DNA from: JADKIH01 sp031417555
GTDB lineage: Bacteria; Bacteroidota; Bacteroidia; AKYH767-A; 2013-40CM-41-45
Assembly (NCBI GenBank): GCA_031417555.1
Contig: JANOVV010000065.1
Location: forward strand, 16,164 to 80,163
Reading direction: 5' to 3'
Length of the DNA stretch: 64,000 nt
The notes beneath the pieces are model-generated. The model worked only from the letters and a program-made list of their open reading frames with translations, did not search any database and was not told the DNA's origin. A program made the position numbers and the translations under genes. Below are positions 44,247-53,837 of the stretch, one piece after another (the stretch's first letter is position 1; every line of letters begins with the position of its first letter).

Positions 44247-44753
44247 TTAATTATTCCTTTCAATTCTTATCCCAATATCCATTAATTGTGGTAACGGATC
44301 AATGCGCATAGCCTGTTCAAGTGTAAATGTATAAACACCTTTTTCGGGAAATAAAAAATTATTTTTAAACAGATGTCTGTTATCCCAAATATCACCCAAT
44401 CCTTCACCCAGCCATTTTCCTGATGGATCTGCCAGAGTCAATTCAACTGTATCTCGTTCCCTTTTACCTGTAGGTGTTTGGGTTGTAAAAAAAACAAAAA
44501 GGTTGCTGAATTGATAACCGCCGGCATTTCGGACATTTAAATAAATATTATACGGTGTGAGGGTGTCTTTTATTTCAGTTGTAAAAACAATATTGTTTTT
44601 TTGTTCCCATCGATTCTCCGGAAATTTTTTATTCTCTTCAAAAACTACCTTGCTATCACAGGAAGAGAGAAATAAAAAAATAAATATTAAATAAAGAATA
44701 TTGAATATTGAATTCCCGGGCTTCTTAATAATAAGAATGTTGTTTCTTAACAT
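44247..44753 (-). CDS. gldH: Gliding motility lipoprotein GldH
   Basis: This 168-residue lipoprotein has the lipobox FLFLSSC (Cys near 31) and the GldH body: VFEENKKFPENRWEQKNNIVFTTEI, YNIYLNVRNAGGYQFSNLFVFF, REDTVELTLADPSGKWLGEGLGDIWDN-like sequence and a final LPQLMDIGIRIERN. GldH is needed for gliding and for type IX secretion functions in Flavobacterium. It belongs to the conserved Bacteroidota block of holB, ricT and gldH, which is the order seen here on the minus strand. Its presence is one of the best phylum markers in the window. Confidence 0.92.
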   Translation of the reverse strand: MLRNNILIIKKPGNSIFNILYLIFIFLFLSSCDSKVVFEENKKFPENRWEQKNNIVFTTEIKDTLTPYNIYLNVRNAGGYQFSNLFVFFTTQTPTGKRERDTVELTLADPSGKWLGEGLGDIWDNRHLFKNNFLFPEKGVYTFTLEQAMRIDPLPQLMDIGIRIERNN

Positions 44754-44825
44754 TTACTTTTTATGGAAATATTTTTTTTCTGAAGAGTGATTAATAAAAA
44801 AGTATGAGGTAATGACATACTTTTT

Positions 44826-46274
44826 TTAGCTTTTATCTTCTGCTGAAGTATCTTTCTGCTCCGGATTATTTCTGTTTTGTTGATTTGGCATTGGCCTTCT
44901 GGGCTGATAGCGTGATTGGTTTGGTTTATTTTGATTGGGTTGTTGTGTCTGATTTAGTTTTTGTTGCTCCGGCCGTTTTTGATCTTGTTGCTTTTGTTGA
45001 CGCGGATTATTTTCAGACGGTTGATTTTGCCTTGCAGGAATTATCGGCCTTGGAGTTTCAACTTTGGGTTGCTGACCTTCAACTTGTATAGCTTGACTAT
45101 CATCACTGCCGGATTTTTTTTTCTTCTTTTTCTTTTTCTTCTTTTTTAATTTATCCATTCTGTCGATGCGATCCTGACCAACTACATTTTCATAGTCCGG
45201 TAGTATCTCCTTAATTTCATCTTCAGGCAGTGCCAGGTCTGTGGGTTTAACACCTTTTTTATTTAAATCAACAATTTCTTTTACGCGGTCAACGGATAAA
45301 ACAAGCCAATTGCCGCCTACGCCGCCTTCAATAAGTTCTTTTTGTTCACGGTTTTCATCAACAGTAAATGCATACCATAACAAGCGTTTGAATATGTCAG
45401 TCTTACGATGAAAAGCTCTTCCTTTTTCTGTTTCTAATACAATGCTTGTAGAAGGAAAATCCCGTAAAGCATCCATGTAAGAATCCAATTCGTAATTTAA
45501 ACAACATTTCAATTTGGTGCATTGACCTGCAAGTTTTGCGGGATTCAAAGCAAGATTTTGATAACGAGCAGCACTTGTAGAAACTGTTTTAAAATCGGTT
45601 AGCCAGGTTGAACAGCAAAGTTCACGGCCACAAACACCAATACCGCCTAAGCGACCCGCTTCCTGACGCATTCCGATTTGGCGCATTTCTACACGAATAT
45701 GAAATTCATCTGCAATTTTTTTTATAAGCTCCCTGAAATCTACCCGATCATCTGCCGTATAAAAAAAAGTTGCTTTTTTTCCGTCGCCCTGAAATTCAAC
45801 ATCACTTAGTTTCATTGAAAGCTTCAGTGTTTGAATGATTCCTCTTGTGCGATGAAGTGTAACCGTTTCTTTATCTTTTACCTCATTCCATTTCTCTACT
45901 TCAAGTGGCTTTGCTTTTCGATACAATGTTTTTAAACCATCAGGGTTATCTCCGAGATTCTTTCGGCGTAATTGAAATCGTACCAATTCACCAACCATGG
46001 AAACCACACCAACATCATGGCCGGGTGATGCCTCAAGAGCAACGACGTCACCAACCTTGAGTTCAACATTGTCTTTATTATGATAAAACTCTTTTCGGCT
46101 TCCTTTAAATCGAACTTCTAATATTGGAAATTGACTTTGACCATGAGGTAATACCATGTCTGAAAGCCAGTTATATACATTCAATTTATTACAACCTCCT
46201 GTCCCACAAGTGCCATTACTTCGACAACCTGAAGGGGTTCCTTCTTTACTTGTGCTACAACTGTTGCAAGACAT
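44826..46274 (-). CDS. ricT: RicT/PSP1-domain protein with low-complexity C-terminal tail
   Basis: The 482-residue protein has a cysteine-rich N-terminus (MSCNSCSTSKEG, then CGTGGCNKL). A PSP1 domain follows (about 35-250), including GGIGVCGRELCCSTWLTDF and CTKLKCCLNYELDSY, whose cysteines bind Fe-S in RicT homologues of Bacillus. From about 375 the sequence changes into a run of ten or more lysines and then a Gln/Asn/Pro-rich disordered tail. Members act in RNA processing complexes. The neighbours are holB upstream and gldH downstream, the standard Bacteroidota context. Confidence 0.92.
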   Translation of the reverse strand: MSCNSCSTSKEGTPSGCRSNGTCGTGGCNKLNVYNWLSDMVLPHGQSQFPILEVRFKGSRKEFYHNKDNVELKVGDVVALEASPGHDVGVVSMVGELVRFQLRRKNLGDNPDGLKTLYRKAKPLEVEKWNEVKDKETVTLHRTRGIIQTLKLSMKLSDVEFQGDGKKATFFYTADDRVDFRELIKKIADEFHIRVEMRQIGMRQEAGRLGGIGVCGRELCCSTWLTDFKTVSTSAARYQNLALNPAKLAGQCTKLKCCLNYELDSYMDALRDFPSTSIVLETEKGRAFHRKTDIFKRLLWYAFTVDENREQKELIEGGVGGNWLVLSVDRVKEIVDLNKKGVKPTDLALPEDEIKEILPDYENVVGQDRIDRMDKLKKKKKKKKKKKSGSDDSQAIQVEGQQPKVETPRPIIPARQNQPSENNPRQQKQQDQKRPEQQKLNQTQQPNQNKPNQSRYQPRRPMPNQQNRNNPEQKDTSAEDKS

Positions 46275-46312
46275 TTATTAAAATATAAGGTTTGTAAAAA
46301 TAATATGAAAAG

Positions 46313-46320
46313 CAAAAATA
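46313..46320 (-). promoter_or_regulatory. Possible -7 promoter element TATTTTTG upstream of ricT
   Basis: On the minus strand TATTTTTG fits TAnnTTTG and lies 38 bases before the ricT ATG, within the short holB-ricT gap. Tentative; holB read-through is equally possible. Confidence 0.3.
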
Positions 46321-46345
46321 GCAAATCTTGTGACAGTCGTTCCTT

Positions 46346-47479
46346 TTATCCGTTTGATGCTTTTAACACTTTGTGCATTGAAAATGAAAGGTCTGTGAAA
46401 AGAAGCTTAGAGTTTGCATTCCTTTCAAGGTGGAAATGAGCTTTATTTAGCGCCTCAGTAAAAGATTCTGCATTTCTTTCATTGACAAATGGAGCAAAGC
46501 GCTGAATGTCTTCTAGGTCTTTTCCTTCCAATCTGACTAAAGAACGGTCACCGTAATTTATAAGAAGACATTCCCTGGCGACTGATAAAGCATGGCGGAT
46601 AAAGTTTTTCTGGGTTTCCCGACTTTCTCCTCCAAATTCCTGTGATAGTTCATTAATTCCTTTAACATTTAACTTAAGGCAATTTCTCATCCAAAATAAA
46701 AATTTTTGATTTAAATCGGTATCGGCGTCATCATTTTCGAGCAACTTCTTTGCTTCATTATAATCACCATCTGCACGATGTGCAATTCGACGTGCAATTG
46801 TTTTGTCTAAGCTGTGCTTCTCAATTAATGTTTGCATCATTTCATTATCGTTAATACGATTTACCTTAATAAGTTGTGTTCTTGAAATGATTGTTGTTAA
46901 TAGCAATTCATGATTTTCGGCGACAAGAAAAAACAAAGTATAATCAGGAGGTTCTTCAAGTATCTTCAATAACTTATTTGCCGCTTCACTATTCATTCTT
47001 TCGGGCAACCAAATAATAACAATTTTATAGGGTGCTTCAACACTTTTCAAATTTAATCGGCTTAAGATGTCGGCGCTTTCATAAACAGATATAATTCCTT
47101 GCTTGTTATCAAGAGAAAGACTTTCCATCCATTCATTGTAACTGAGATATGGATTTTCAATAATTTCATTCCGCCATTGCGGGGCGAAATCTATACTTCG
47201 GGGTTTGCTGATCTTTTCCTTTGGCGCAACCGGATAAGAAAAACTTACATCAGGATGAACAAGTTTTTCCATCTTCTTGCAGCCGGAACATTGACCACAT
47301 GAATCATCATCGGCAGGCGATTCGCAAACTATGTATTGTGCAAAAGCAATAGCTATTGGCAAATTACCTCCGCCTTCCGGACCCAGAAAAAGAAGGGCGT
47401 GGCTAATGCGTTTCGCCTTTGCTGAATTAATCAGACGTTGTTTAACCTCTGAATGACCGATTACCGATGAAAATTTCAT
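46346..47479 (-). CDS. holB: DNA polymerase III delta' subunit
   Basis: This 377-residue clamp-loader subunit opens with VKQRLINSAKAKRISHALLFLGPEGGG. It has the zinc-binding cysteine cluster CESPADDDSCGQCSGCKKMEKLVHPDV (about 53-79), the NKLLKILEEPPDYTLFFLVAENHELLLTTIISRTQ sensor segment and an FRC-like RTQ turn. The Walker A lysine is replaced (GPEGGGNLPIA), as expected for delta', which does not hydrolyse ATP in many bacteria. With ricT and gldH it forms the common Bacteroidota block. Length is usual for the phylum. Confidence 0.94.
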   Translation of the reverse strand: MKFSSVIGHSEVKQRLINSAKAKRISHALLFLGPEGGGNLPIAIAFAQYIVCESPADDDSCGQCSGCKKMEKLVHPDVSFSYPVAPKEKISKPRSIDFAPQWRNEIIENPYLSYNEWMESLSLDNKQGIISVYESADILSRLNLKSVEAPYKIVIIWLPERMNSEAANKLLKILEEPPDYTLFFLVAENHELLLTTIISRTQLIKVNRINDNEMMQTLIEKHSLDKTIARRIAHRADGDYNEAKKLLENDDADTDLNQKFLFWMRNCLKLNVKGINELSQEFGGESRETQKNFIRHALSVARECLLINYGDRSLVRLEGKDLEDIQRFAPFVNERNAESFTEALNKAHFHLERNANSKLLFTDLSFSMHKVLKASNG

Positions 47480-47499
47480 GATTGTAAAAATAGTAAAAA

Positions 47500-47530
47500 G
47501 AGTATCAAGAATCGGGTATCAGGTATCGGG
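47500..47530. repeat. Imperfect tandem 'cccgatac' intergenic repeat, copy 2 (inverted)
   Basis: gagtatc...atcgggtatcaggtatcggg is the inverse of the repeat at 2722-2764. It lies about 20 bases upstream of the holB start codon, so it may overlap regulatory sequence. Confidence 0.55.
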
Positions 47531-47729
47531 ACTAGATAAAATAATTTGATAGGGTGCTTTAAAATGCAAGTTGCATTAATTTAGCCTTGTTTAATTCCTA
47601 TTAGATGCTAGATTAATTGCACTTTATTAAAAGGGTTAGTTTAAAAAATAATGCCTTAATACATTATATTAATTATCGATATTGTTGTTACTTAATACAT
47701 TTTTATACCTTCATATAAAATTCTCCTCG

Positions 47730-49466
47730 ATGAAAAAATATCTATTATTAATTTTACTTTCCTTTTTTTCGGAAATTATATATTCTCAAACTAATTTAGT
47801 TTGCACAAATATTTATGCGGAACAGGTGATGAAGGGAAGCTATAATCCGTTAAATTTTCTCCCGCCAATAATAATTAATAATCCTGATTCTATACTTAGT
47901 ATTATTACCGGAGAGATTTCGCCTGATTCATTGCACGCTGATCTGGATGTATTAGCTTCATTTTATACCAGAAATTCAGGGTCTGATACGGTTTCTGATT
48001 CTACAGGAATTGGTGCAGCACGCAGATGGGCTTTTCAAAAATTTACATCTATAGGAGCGAGTAATAATAACCGATTGAAAGCATCTTATCTTCAATTTGA
48101 CACTACGATTTGTGGTAGTCCACAGCATAGAAATATTTTTGCTGTCCTTCCCGGAGCAGATACTACTGATAAGTCTGTTGTAATTGTTGAAGCACACATT
48201 GATAGCCGATGTAAAGTTTTATGTGATGTAAGTTGTTTGGCTCAAGGTATAGAAGACAATGCAAGTGGTACGGCACTAGTTCTTGAACTTGCCCGGGTAA
48301 TGAGTAAATGTGTTTTTAACCGAACGATAATATTTCTTTTAAATATCGGTGAAGAGCAGGGATTGTATGGTGCAAATGCATTTTCGCTTTATGCTCAACA
48401 ACAATCAATTCAAATTCATGCTGTGTTAAATGATGATATTGTTGGTGGTGTTATTTGTGGAAACACGTCTTCTCCCCCTTCTTGCCCCGGTTATGCAAAT
48501 ATAGATAGTACGAACGTGCGATTATTTTCTTCGGGAGGTTTCAATTCTCCGCATAAACAATTTGCCAGATTCGTTAAATTAGAATACAAGGAAGAAATTT
48601 TTCCTACTGTTTCCGTTCCAACTACAATACAGATAATGTCTGCGGAGGATAGAACGGGGCGGGGCGGGGATCATATTCCATTTCGTGAAAAATCATTCAC
48701 TTCCATTCGTATGACATCGGCTAATGAAAATGGAAATGCTAATACATCAAGCGTTTCTTATCACGATCGTCAGCATACAAGTGACGATATTCTTGGTTTA
48801 AATACCGATCTGGATCCGGAGATTGATAGTTTTTTTGTAGATTTTAATTATCTGCTGCGCAATTCGATTATTAACGCAACCGGTATTTCTATGGCTGCTA
48901 TCGGACCACTTACTCCCGGTTTAATTGTTACTCTTATAAATGACACAACCGTTGCAGTCTCTATAACTCAACAAACACAATATCATCAATACAGAATTGG
49001 TGTTAGAACCTTTACAAATGATTGGGATTCTGTTTATACATTCAGTAATTCATTATCTGATACAATTGTTTTACAAGATCCAAGTGCGGGGATCTATAGC
49101 GTGGCAAGTGTCGACAGTAATGGAATAGAAAGTTTGTTTTCAGAAGAAGTATTAGTCGGTTTTGTAGGGATAAAGTATCCCGACTATATTGCAAATGGAA
49201 TTAAATTACTTCCGAATACACCAAACCCGGCAGACGAACAAACCATAATAAATATTATTTCCGATAAAGATTTAAAAAACAAGTCTGCTTATATTATTAT
49301 TCGTGATATTAATGGAAATGAAGTCTATAAGATTCCTTTCGAAATTCATCGGGGAGTAAATGAGGTTTTATATAATCATGGTTTCCATGCATCGGGAATT
49401 TTTATGTGTACGCTTTATATTAATGGAGAAAAAAATAATTCTATGAAAATGGTTTTTAAAGATTAA
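47730..49466 (+). CDS. Secreted M28-family zinc aminopeptidase-like protein with T9SS sorting domain
   Basis: ATG 47730 gives a proper signal peptide (KKYLLLILLSFFSEIIYSQ); the frame itself is open from 47682. The protein is then 578 residues. The M28 domain shows VIVEAHIDSR (metal His and Asp), IEDNASGTALVLELARVM (metal Asp and Gly) and FLLNIGEEQGLYGANAFS (catalytic and metal Glu pair). The last 80 residues (LLPNTPNPADEQTIIN...GIFMCTLYINGEKNNSMKMVFKD) are a T9SS type A sorting domain. It is predicted to be a cell-surface or released peptidase. It has no operon partner in sight. Confidence 0.88.
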   Translation: MKKYLLLILLSFFSEIIYSQTNLVCTNIYAEQVMKGSYNPLNFLPPIIINNPDSILSIITGEISPDSLHADLDVLASFYTRNSGSDTVSDSTGIGAARRWAFQKFTSIGASNNNRLKASYLQFDTTICGSPQHRNIFAVLPGADTTDKSVVIVEAHIDSRCKVLCDVSCLAQGIEDNASGTALVLELARVMSKCVFNRTIIFLLNIGEEQGLYGANAFSLYAQQQSIQIHAVLNDDIVGGVICGNTSSPPSCPGYANIDSTNVRLFSSGGFNSPHKQFARFVKLEYKEEIFPTVSVPTTIQIMSAEDRTGRGGDHIPFREKSFTSIRMTSANENGNANTSSVSYHDRQHTSDDILGLNTDLDPEIDSFFVDFNYLLRNSIINATGISMAAIGPLTPGLIVTLINDTTVAVSITQQTQYHQYRIGVRTFTNDWDSVYTFSNSLSDTIVLQDPSAGIYSVASVDSNGIESLFSEEVLVGFVGIKYPDYIANGIKLLPNTPNPADEQTIINIISDKDLKNKSAYIIIRDINGNEVYKIPFEIHRGVNEVLYNHGFHASGIFMCTLYINGEKNNSMKMVFKD

Positions 49467-49534
49467 AAATTATTTACCTGCCAATGAGGTTGCTTTCCAT
49501 TATTTCTAACTAAATAATTTTTTTTTAAAAATCA

Positions 49535-50923
49535 ATGCGGTATTTAAAAATAATTATTTGTTTTTTCCTTTTGCATAATTCAGTGTCTGCTCAGGAAATG
49601 TGGGGAATCAGTAATAGTAATTTTAGCGGCAACATGGGAATATTTCTGAATCCCGCAACAATTATTGGAGCGCCGTATCAATATGAAATAAATTTAGCAG
49701 CTCTTGATCAGTTTGCCGAAAACACATTTCTTTTTTTGCCATTAGATCAAAAAATTATCATGCTTTCATTGACAAATAAAGTGCGTAACAGAAAAAATTA
49801 TTATACAAACAGTTCCGGTTTACAAAACGGCTTTTCGCATGAGTTAATAATTGGACCTTCATATATTCATAACAAAACAAAATCAGCCTGGGGGATTCAT
49901 TCTGCTTTTCGTTCTGGATTAAGCATTTTAAAAATACATTCTGAACTTGCATTGCTCTTCTCAGATTACTTTAAAACACCTCAATCATTCGGAGCAAAAT
50001 TTACTTCCGGCCCATTTTCTTCTGCTTTTGCCTCATGGCTGGAACTTGGAGGAACTTATGGCAAAATCTACAAAGAGAACGAAAAAAATATTGTTAAATG
50101 GGCCGCAACAGCTAATGTCCTGATCGGTCAAAACGGATATTCGTATGATGGACGTTCGTTTGATTTCACCTCTGTTGACTCTTCACAATTAGTTATTCAT
50201 AATTATAATGCAACGTTTTCACATACAATCGATGATAATGGTTTTGGATTTCATGGTTTAGGCTTAAGCACTACAATCGGAGTTTCATATATAAAAAATC
50301 CTAACCGCGGTGCATTTGATTGTAATATGAGTAATGATAAACAGAGAAAATATAAATATCGTCTTGGATTTTCTTTGTTAGATTTAGGAATGATCCACTT
50401 CTTCGGCGATGCCGCGATTTATAATGTTTCGAACCCTAACGATTATGTTTGGAATGGAGTTGATACAATAAATTTAAACTCTTTCCAGTCAATTGATACA
50501 AGCCTCTTAAACCATGTTGGTGGAAATATTCAGAATAAAAATTTCAACATCTGGCTTCCACTCGCAATAAGTGTACAATTCGATTATCAGTTACGGCCTA
50601 ACGTTTTTGCAAATGCTTCGATTGTTAACCGAATTCATTTTAAAACCAATCAAATTGCCAGAGGCAATCAACTAAATTTCTCATTACGTTATGAACGGAG
50701 AAGGTATGAAGGTGCGTTGAGTTTATCTCTGTTTGAATATAAAAAACCATCTCTCGGATTAGGTTTACGATACCGCTTCCTTGTCGTCGGTTCCGATCGA
50801 ATTCTTCAATTACTACAACTCTCTGATGCGCCTAGCCTTGATTTTTTTATTGGTGTAAAATTTCAATTTTGCAAAAAACCTTTCAGTAAAGGTCCTGATT
50901 GTCCTGCTTATTTAGGACAATAA
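49535..50923 (+). CDS. DUF5723 family outer-membrane protein
   Basis: The 462-residue protein with signal peptide (RYLKIIICFFLLHNSVSAQ) starts its mature part EMWGISNSNFSGNMGIFLNPATI, the hallmark of DUF5723 proteins in Bacteroidota. Long stretches of alternating hydrophobic residues and Gly/Asn/Tyr suggest an outer-membrane beta-barrel, ending with LDFFIGVKFQFCKK and a proline-rich tail. No function has been assigned to this family. The gene follows the M28 peptidase gene 68 bp downstream, same strand, and may be co-expressed. Confidence 0.85.
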   Translation: MRYLKIIICFFLLHNSVSAQEMWGISNSNFSGNMGIFLNPATIIGAPYQYEINLAALDQFAENTFLFLPLDQKIIMLSLTNKVRNRKNYYTNSSGLQNGFSHELIIGPSYIHNKTKSAWGIHSAFRSGLSILKIHSELALLFSDYFKTPQSFGAKFTSGPFSSAFASWLELGGTYGKIYKENEKNIVKWAATANVLIGQNGYSYDGRSFDFTSVDSSQLVIHNYNATFSHTIDDNGFGFHGLGLSTTIGVSYIKNPNRGAFDCNMSNDKQRKYKYRLGFSLLDLGMIHFFGDAAIYNVSNPNDYVWNGVDTINLNSFQSIDTSLLNHVGGNIQNKNFNIWLPLAISVQFDYQLRPNVFANASIVNRIHFKTNQIARGNQLNFSLRYERRRYEGALSLSLFEYKKPSLGLGLRYRFLVVGSDRILQLLQLSDAPSLDFFIGVKFQFCKKPFSKGPDCPAYLGQ

Positions 50924-51084
50924 TTAAACCGGTATTTTGCAAGTGAATTGTTTTTTAGCATTCCAATATGATTAGAATGATTTCTCAGAGATGTTTTAAT
51001 CATTGGAGTTTTCGAGAGTTTAATCTACAAAATCCTGAATTTAAAATAAAAGAAACTCTTTTAATTTTAAAAAAATTATAATTA

Positions 51085-51092
51085 TACTTTTG
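51085..51092 (+). promoter_or_regulatory. Possible -7 promoter element TACTTTTG
   Basis: TACTTTTG fits TAnnTTTG and lies 23 bases before the ATG of the small membrane protein gene. Confidence 0.4.
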
Positions 51093-51115
51093 AAAAAAGT
51101 TAAATACGCCAACTC

Positions 51116-51517
51116 ATGAAAAATATCCTTGCTGTAATTGCCGGACTTATAATATCGGTAGTTATTTTTTCTTTGTTTGAATTTTTAAGTACGATGTTTA
51201 ATCCTTTACCAACAGAAATTGAACTGTCGGATAAAGTGGCTATGAAAGAATACATTTCTACTTTACCAATTTCCTCAATGATAATAATTTTAGCCGGTTA
51301 TGCTTTAGGTTCTTTTTTAACCGGTGTTGTAATTGGTAAAATTTCGAAATCGCCACTTAAAAAACTACCCTTGATTGCCGGTTCTATTCTTACGATTGCT
51401 GCAATTATTAATCTTGTTACGATTCCGGCTCCGGTTTGGTTTATGATAATAAATATTCTGCTCTATATTCCATTAACTGTTGCAGGAAATTCTGTTGCTA
51501 CTAAAATTAATAATTAA
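51116..51517 (+). CDS. Small four-helix membrane protein of unknown function
   Basis: The 133-residue protein has four predicted membrane helices: about 4-25, 54-74, 82-101 and 105-126. A glycine motif GYALGSFLTGVVIGKIS lies in the second helix and a charged loop after the first. The topology would place both ends on the cytoplasmic side. No family motif is recognised. It is convergent with the DUF885 gene, whose stop is three bases away. Confidence 0.68.
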   Translation: MKNILAVIAGLIISVVIFSLFEFLSTMFNPLPTEIELSDKVAMKEYISTLPISSMIIILAGYALGSFLTGVVIGKISKSPLKKLPLIAGSILTIAAIINLVTIPAPVWFMIINILLYIPLTVAGNSVATKINN

Positions 51518-51519
51518 TG

Positions 51520-53283
51520 TCAATTTTGTTTTTCCATTTCTTTCAGCATCAAAGCACGAATGTCTTTTACAGGTGAACTTCCATAGCTTAGAAATTTTTC
51601 ATGGAACTCTTTCAGATTAAATTTATTTCCCATTTTCTTTTTTAATTCTTCTCTGAATTCATAAATTTCAGTATAGCCGGTAAAATAAGAGGTGAGCTGA
51701 ACCTGGGTTAACTGTAGTCTTTTCCATTTATTTTCTGCTTCGGTTTGTTGCTGAAACGCTTCGTCTATTAAAATCTTCATTGCTTCTTCTTTTGTCATAT
51801 TCCCTGCATGCACGCTGTAATCAAGAATAAAATTACATGTAGCACGAAGATTCCACTTATAATACATAAGCCACATCGCAGGGTCATTATTACCATAACC
51901 TTCTTCCAACATCATTCTTTCCGTATAAACTGCCCAGCCTTCTACCATTGCTCCGTTTTCTAAAATTGATTTAACAATGCTTGGAGAATTGTTGCTATAA
52001 ACAAGTTGCGTGTAATGACCGGGAATTGCTTCATGGATGTTTAAAATCTGAAGGATGTAATGATTGTATTCTCTCAAATAACTCTCTGCCTTTTCTGCAG
52101 GCCATCCTGATAAACTTCCCACATTGTAATATGTGTTTCCTCCTTTATCATATGGACCCGGAGCACTAATTGAAGCGCCTGCTACTCCTGCCATGTAATC
52201 CGGTTCGCGACGAACTACTAAGGGTTTAGTAGGGTCCATATACATGAGTTGTTTTTTATTTACAAATTCCGCAAGATCTTTCAATTGATTTTCAATAGCT
52301 GTCTGAAATGAATCCGGCTTTACATGATCAAGTGAAAGTTTATCAATTACCATGCGTATCATTTTTAATGAATCAGTAGGGATTGGTTGTTTGTTCATTA
52401 GAGTCGGCCATAATTGACGAGACACTTCGGCCATTTTAGCGTGTAGTTCGTTTTTATGATCGACTGCTTTTTTAAACATTTCATCAGCAGTATATGCCGA
52501 CATAATATCGAATTCAAATTTCTTTTTGTAAAGGTCTTTTCCTAGTCGGAAGCTTCTGGGTTGATCGTTTTTCAAATTTTTCAACCAGTCTACATAACTA
52601 TTAATGGCAGCAACTGCGGAAGCGGATCGCTCAAGCATTTTTCCCTTTTCATCTGCCGAAAGGCCTGATTTATCGAGAGCTGATTTTAGCTCCTCTTCAA
52701 AAATACTTTTGCTTCCATTAATCTGATCAATTGCTAATTGAGTATGTTCTAATGTAGGGTGAACAATATTTTTCTTTGCTGCCTCATAGTAAGCAGGAAT
52801 GTTTGCCATACGAAGATAAAAATTGCGGAGCCTGTTGTCGATTTTATCGTATCCATTATTGAGCATTTCGCCAAATGTACTTCCCAGATTATATGAAGCA
52901 GGGTTCCATACATCGGACTTTAATTCCTGTATAGCCCAATCAGAAGAATGTAGTTGATTAACTATTAAATAATAATCTGTACGGTTATTTTCATTGAGCA
53001 AGTCGGGGTTAAATTGTTTCAAAGAATCCAATTCTGCAGCAATAAAATTACGTTCCTTTTTTTCCTGATTTACATCAGGGATATTAAGTATGCTATCAAA
53101 ATTGTGATATCCGATTGCGCTGGCCCAGGTTGGATATATTTCCCAGAATCGAAGCACGAGTCTTTCTTTGTACCCGGAAAAATTCAAATTGTTTTCAATA
53201 ACATTTTGGTTTTCCGTTGTGTTTTTCTGCCCGCATGAAATAGCGATAGCGGCAATAAGTAAAGTGACGGTTATTTTTTTCAT
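51520..53283 (-). CDS. DUF885 metallopeptidase-like lipoprotein
   Basis: The frame is open from 53376, but ATG 53283 gives a signal peptide with lipobox (LLIAAIAISCGQK) and is preferred, leaving 587 residues. The DUF885 family signature is HEAIPGHYTQL (about residue 440), a zinc HExxxxH-type site followed by GWAVYTERMMLEEGYG. Such proteins are predicted carboxypeptidase-like enzymes at the cell envelope. C-terminal residues include YTEIYEFREELKKKMG, usual for the family. Its stop is three bases from the stop of the convergent small membrane protein gene. Confidence 0.88.
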   Translation of the reverse strand: MKKITVTLLIAAIAISCGQKNTTENQNVIENNLNFSGYKERLVLRFWEIYPTWASAIGYHNFDSILNIPDVNQEKKERNFIAAELDSLKQFNPDLLNENNRTDYYLIVNQLHSSDWAIQELKSDVWNPASYNLGSTFGEMLNNGYDKIDNRLRNFYLRMANIPAYYEAAKKNIVHPTLEHTQLAIDQINGSKSIFEEELKSALDKSGLSADEKGKMLERSASAVAAINSYVDWLKNLKNDQPRSFRLGKDLYKKKFEFDIMSAYTADEMFKKAVDHKNELHAKMAEVSRQLWPTLMNKQPIPTDSLKMIRMVIDKLSLDHVKPDSFQTAIENQLKDLAEFVNKKQLMYMDPTKPLVVRREPDYMAGVAGASISAPGPYDKGGNTYYNVGSLSGWPAEKAESYLREYNHYILQILNIHEAIPGHYTQLVYSNNSPSIVKSILENGAMVEGWAVYTERMMLEEGYGNNDPAMWLMYYKWNLRATCNFILDYSVHAGNMTKEEAMKILIDEAFQQQTEAENKWKRLQLTQVQLTSYFTGYTEIYEFREELKKKMGNKFNLKEFHEKFLSYGSSPVKDIRALMLKEMEKQN

Positions 53284-53357
53284 GGCTGGAATTTGCTTTC
53301 TAATATAAAATAGTCTTTGTGTTTTTAAAATTAGATTTATAAATGATTGGATTAATT

Positions 53358-53831
53358 TTATGCTGCTGCGGTGCATACTGGAATATGCTTAACAGGAAAA
53401 TTACAGGAGTTAGCAATAAAACATTGCTTGTTTGCATCATCATGTAAAGCATTCGCTTTCTCTATCATTGAATTATTAATCACTTTAACAAGTGGATGTA
53501 ATGTTACAGAAATAAAACGACCGCCGTTTATTGTATCTTCTTTTAATATTCCTGTGGCATTATCTATATAATCAATTACAATTATTCCTGCATCTGCACA
53601 TAAATGCAAATACCATAACATGTGACAAGAGCTTAATGATGCAAGAAATAATTCTTCCGGATTATGTTTTGTATTATCCCCGCGAAAAGCAGGATCGGAT
53701 GAACAAAATATTTTCTCTTTCCCTTCAACAGATATTGTATGGCTGCGATTATACGATTGATAACCGGATGTTCCTTTGCCCAGGTTGCCGGTCCAATTTA
53801 TCGTTAGCGAATATTTGTGTTCTTTGTTCAA
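53358..53831 (-). CDS. OsmC-family peroxiredoxin-like protein
   Basis: This 157-residue protein carries the OsmC domain, with HKYSLTINWTGNLGKGTSGY at the start and the two redox cysteines. The first is in FLASLSSCHMLWYLHL (near 72). The second is in ALHDDANKQCFIANSCNFPVK (near 138), where a second Cys follows six residues later. OsmC enzymes reduce organic hydroperoxides using lipoylated or dithiol donors. It lies seven bases downstream of the subtilisin gene on the same strand and could be expressed with it, although the roles seem unrelated. Confidence 0.9.
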   Translation of the reverse strand: MNKEHKYSLTINWTGNLGKGTSGYQSYNRSHTISVEGKEKIFCSSDPAFRGDNTKHNPEELFLASLSSCHMLWYLHLCADAGIIVIDYIDNATGILKEDTINGGRFISVTLHPLVKVINNSMIEKANALHDDANKQCFIANSCNFPVKHIPVCTAAA

Positions 53832-53837
53832 ATAAAT

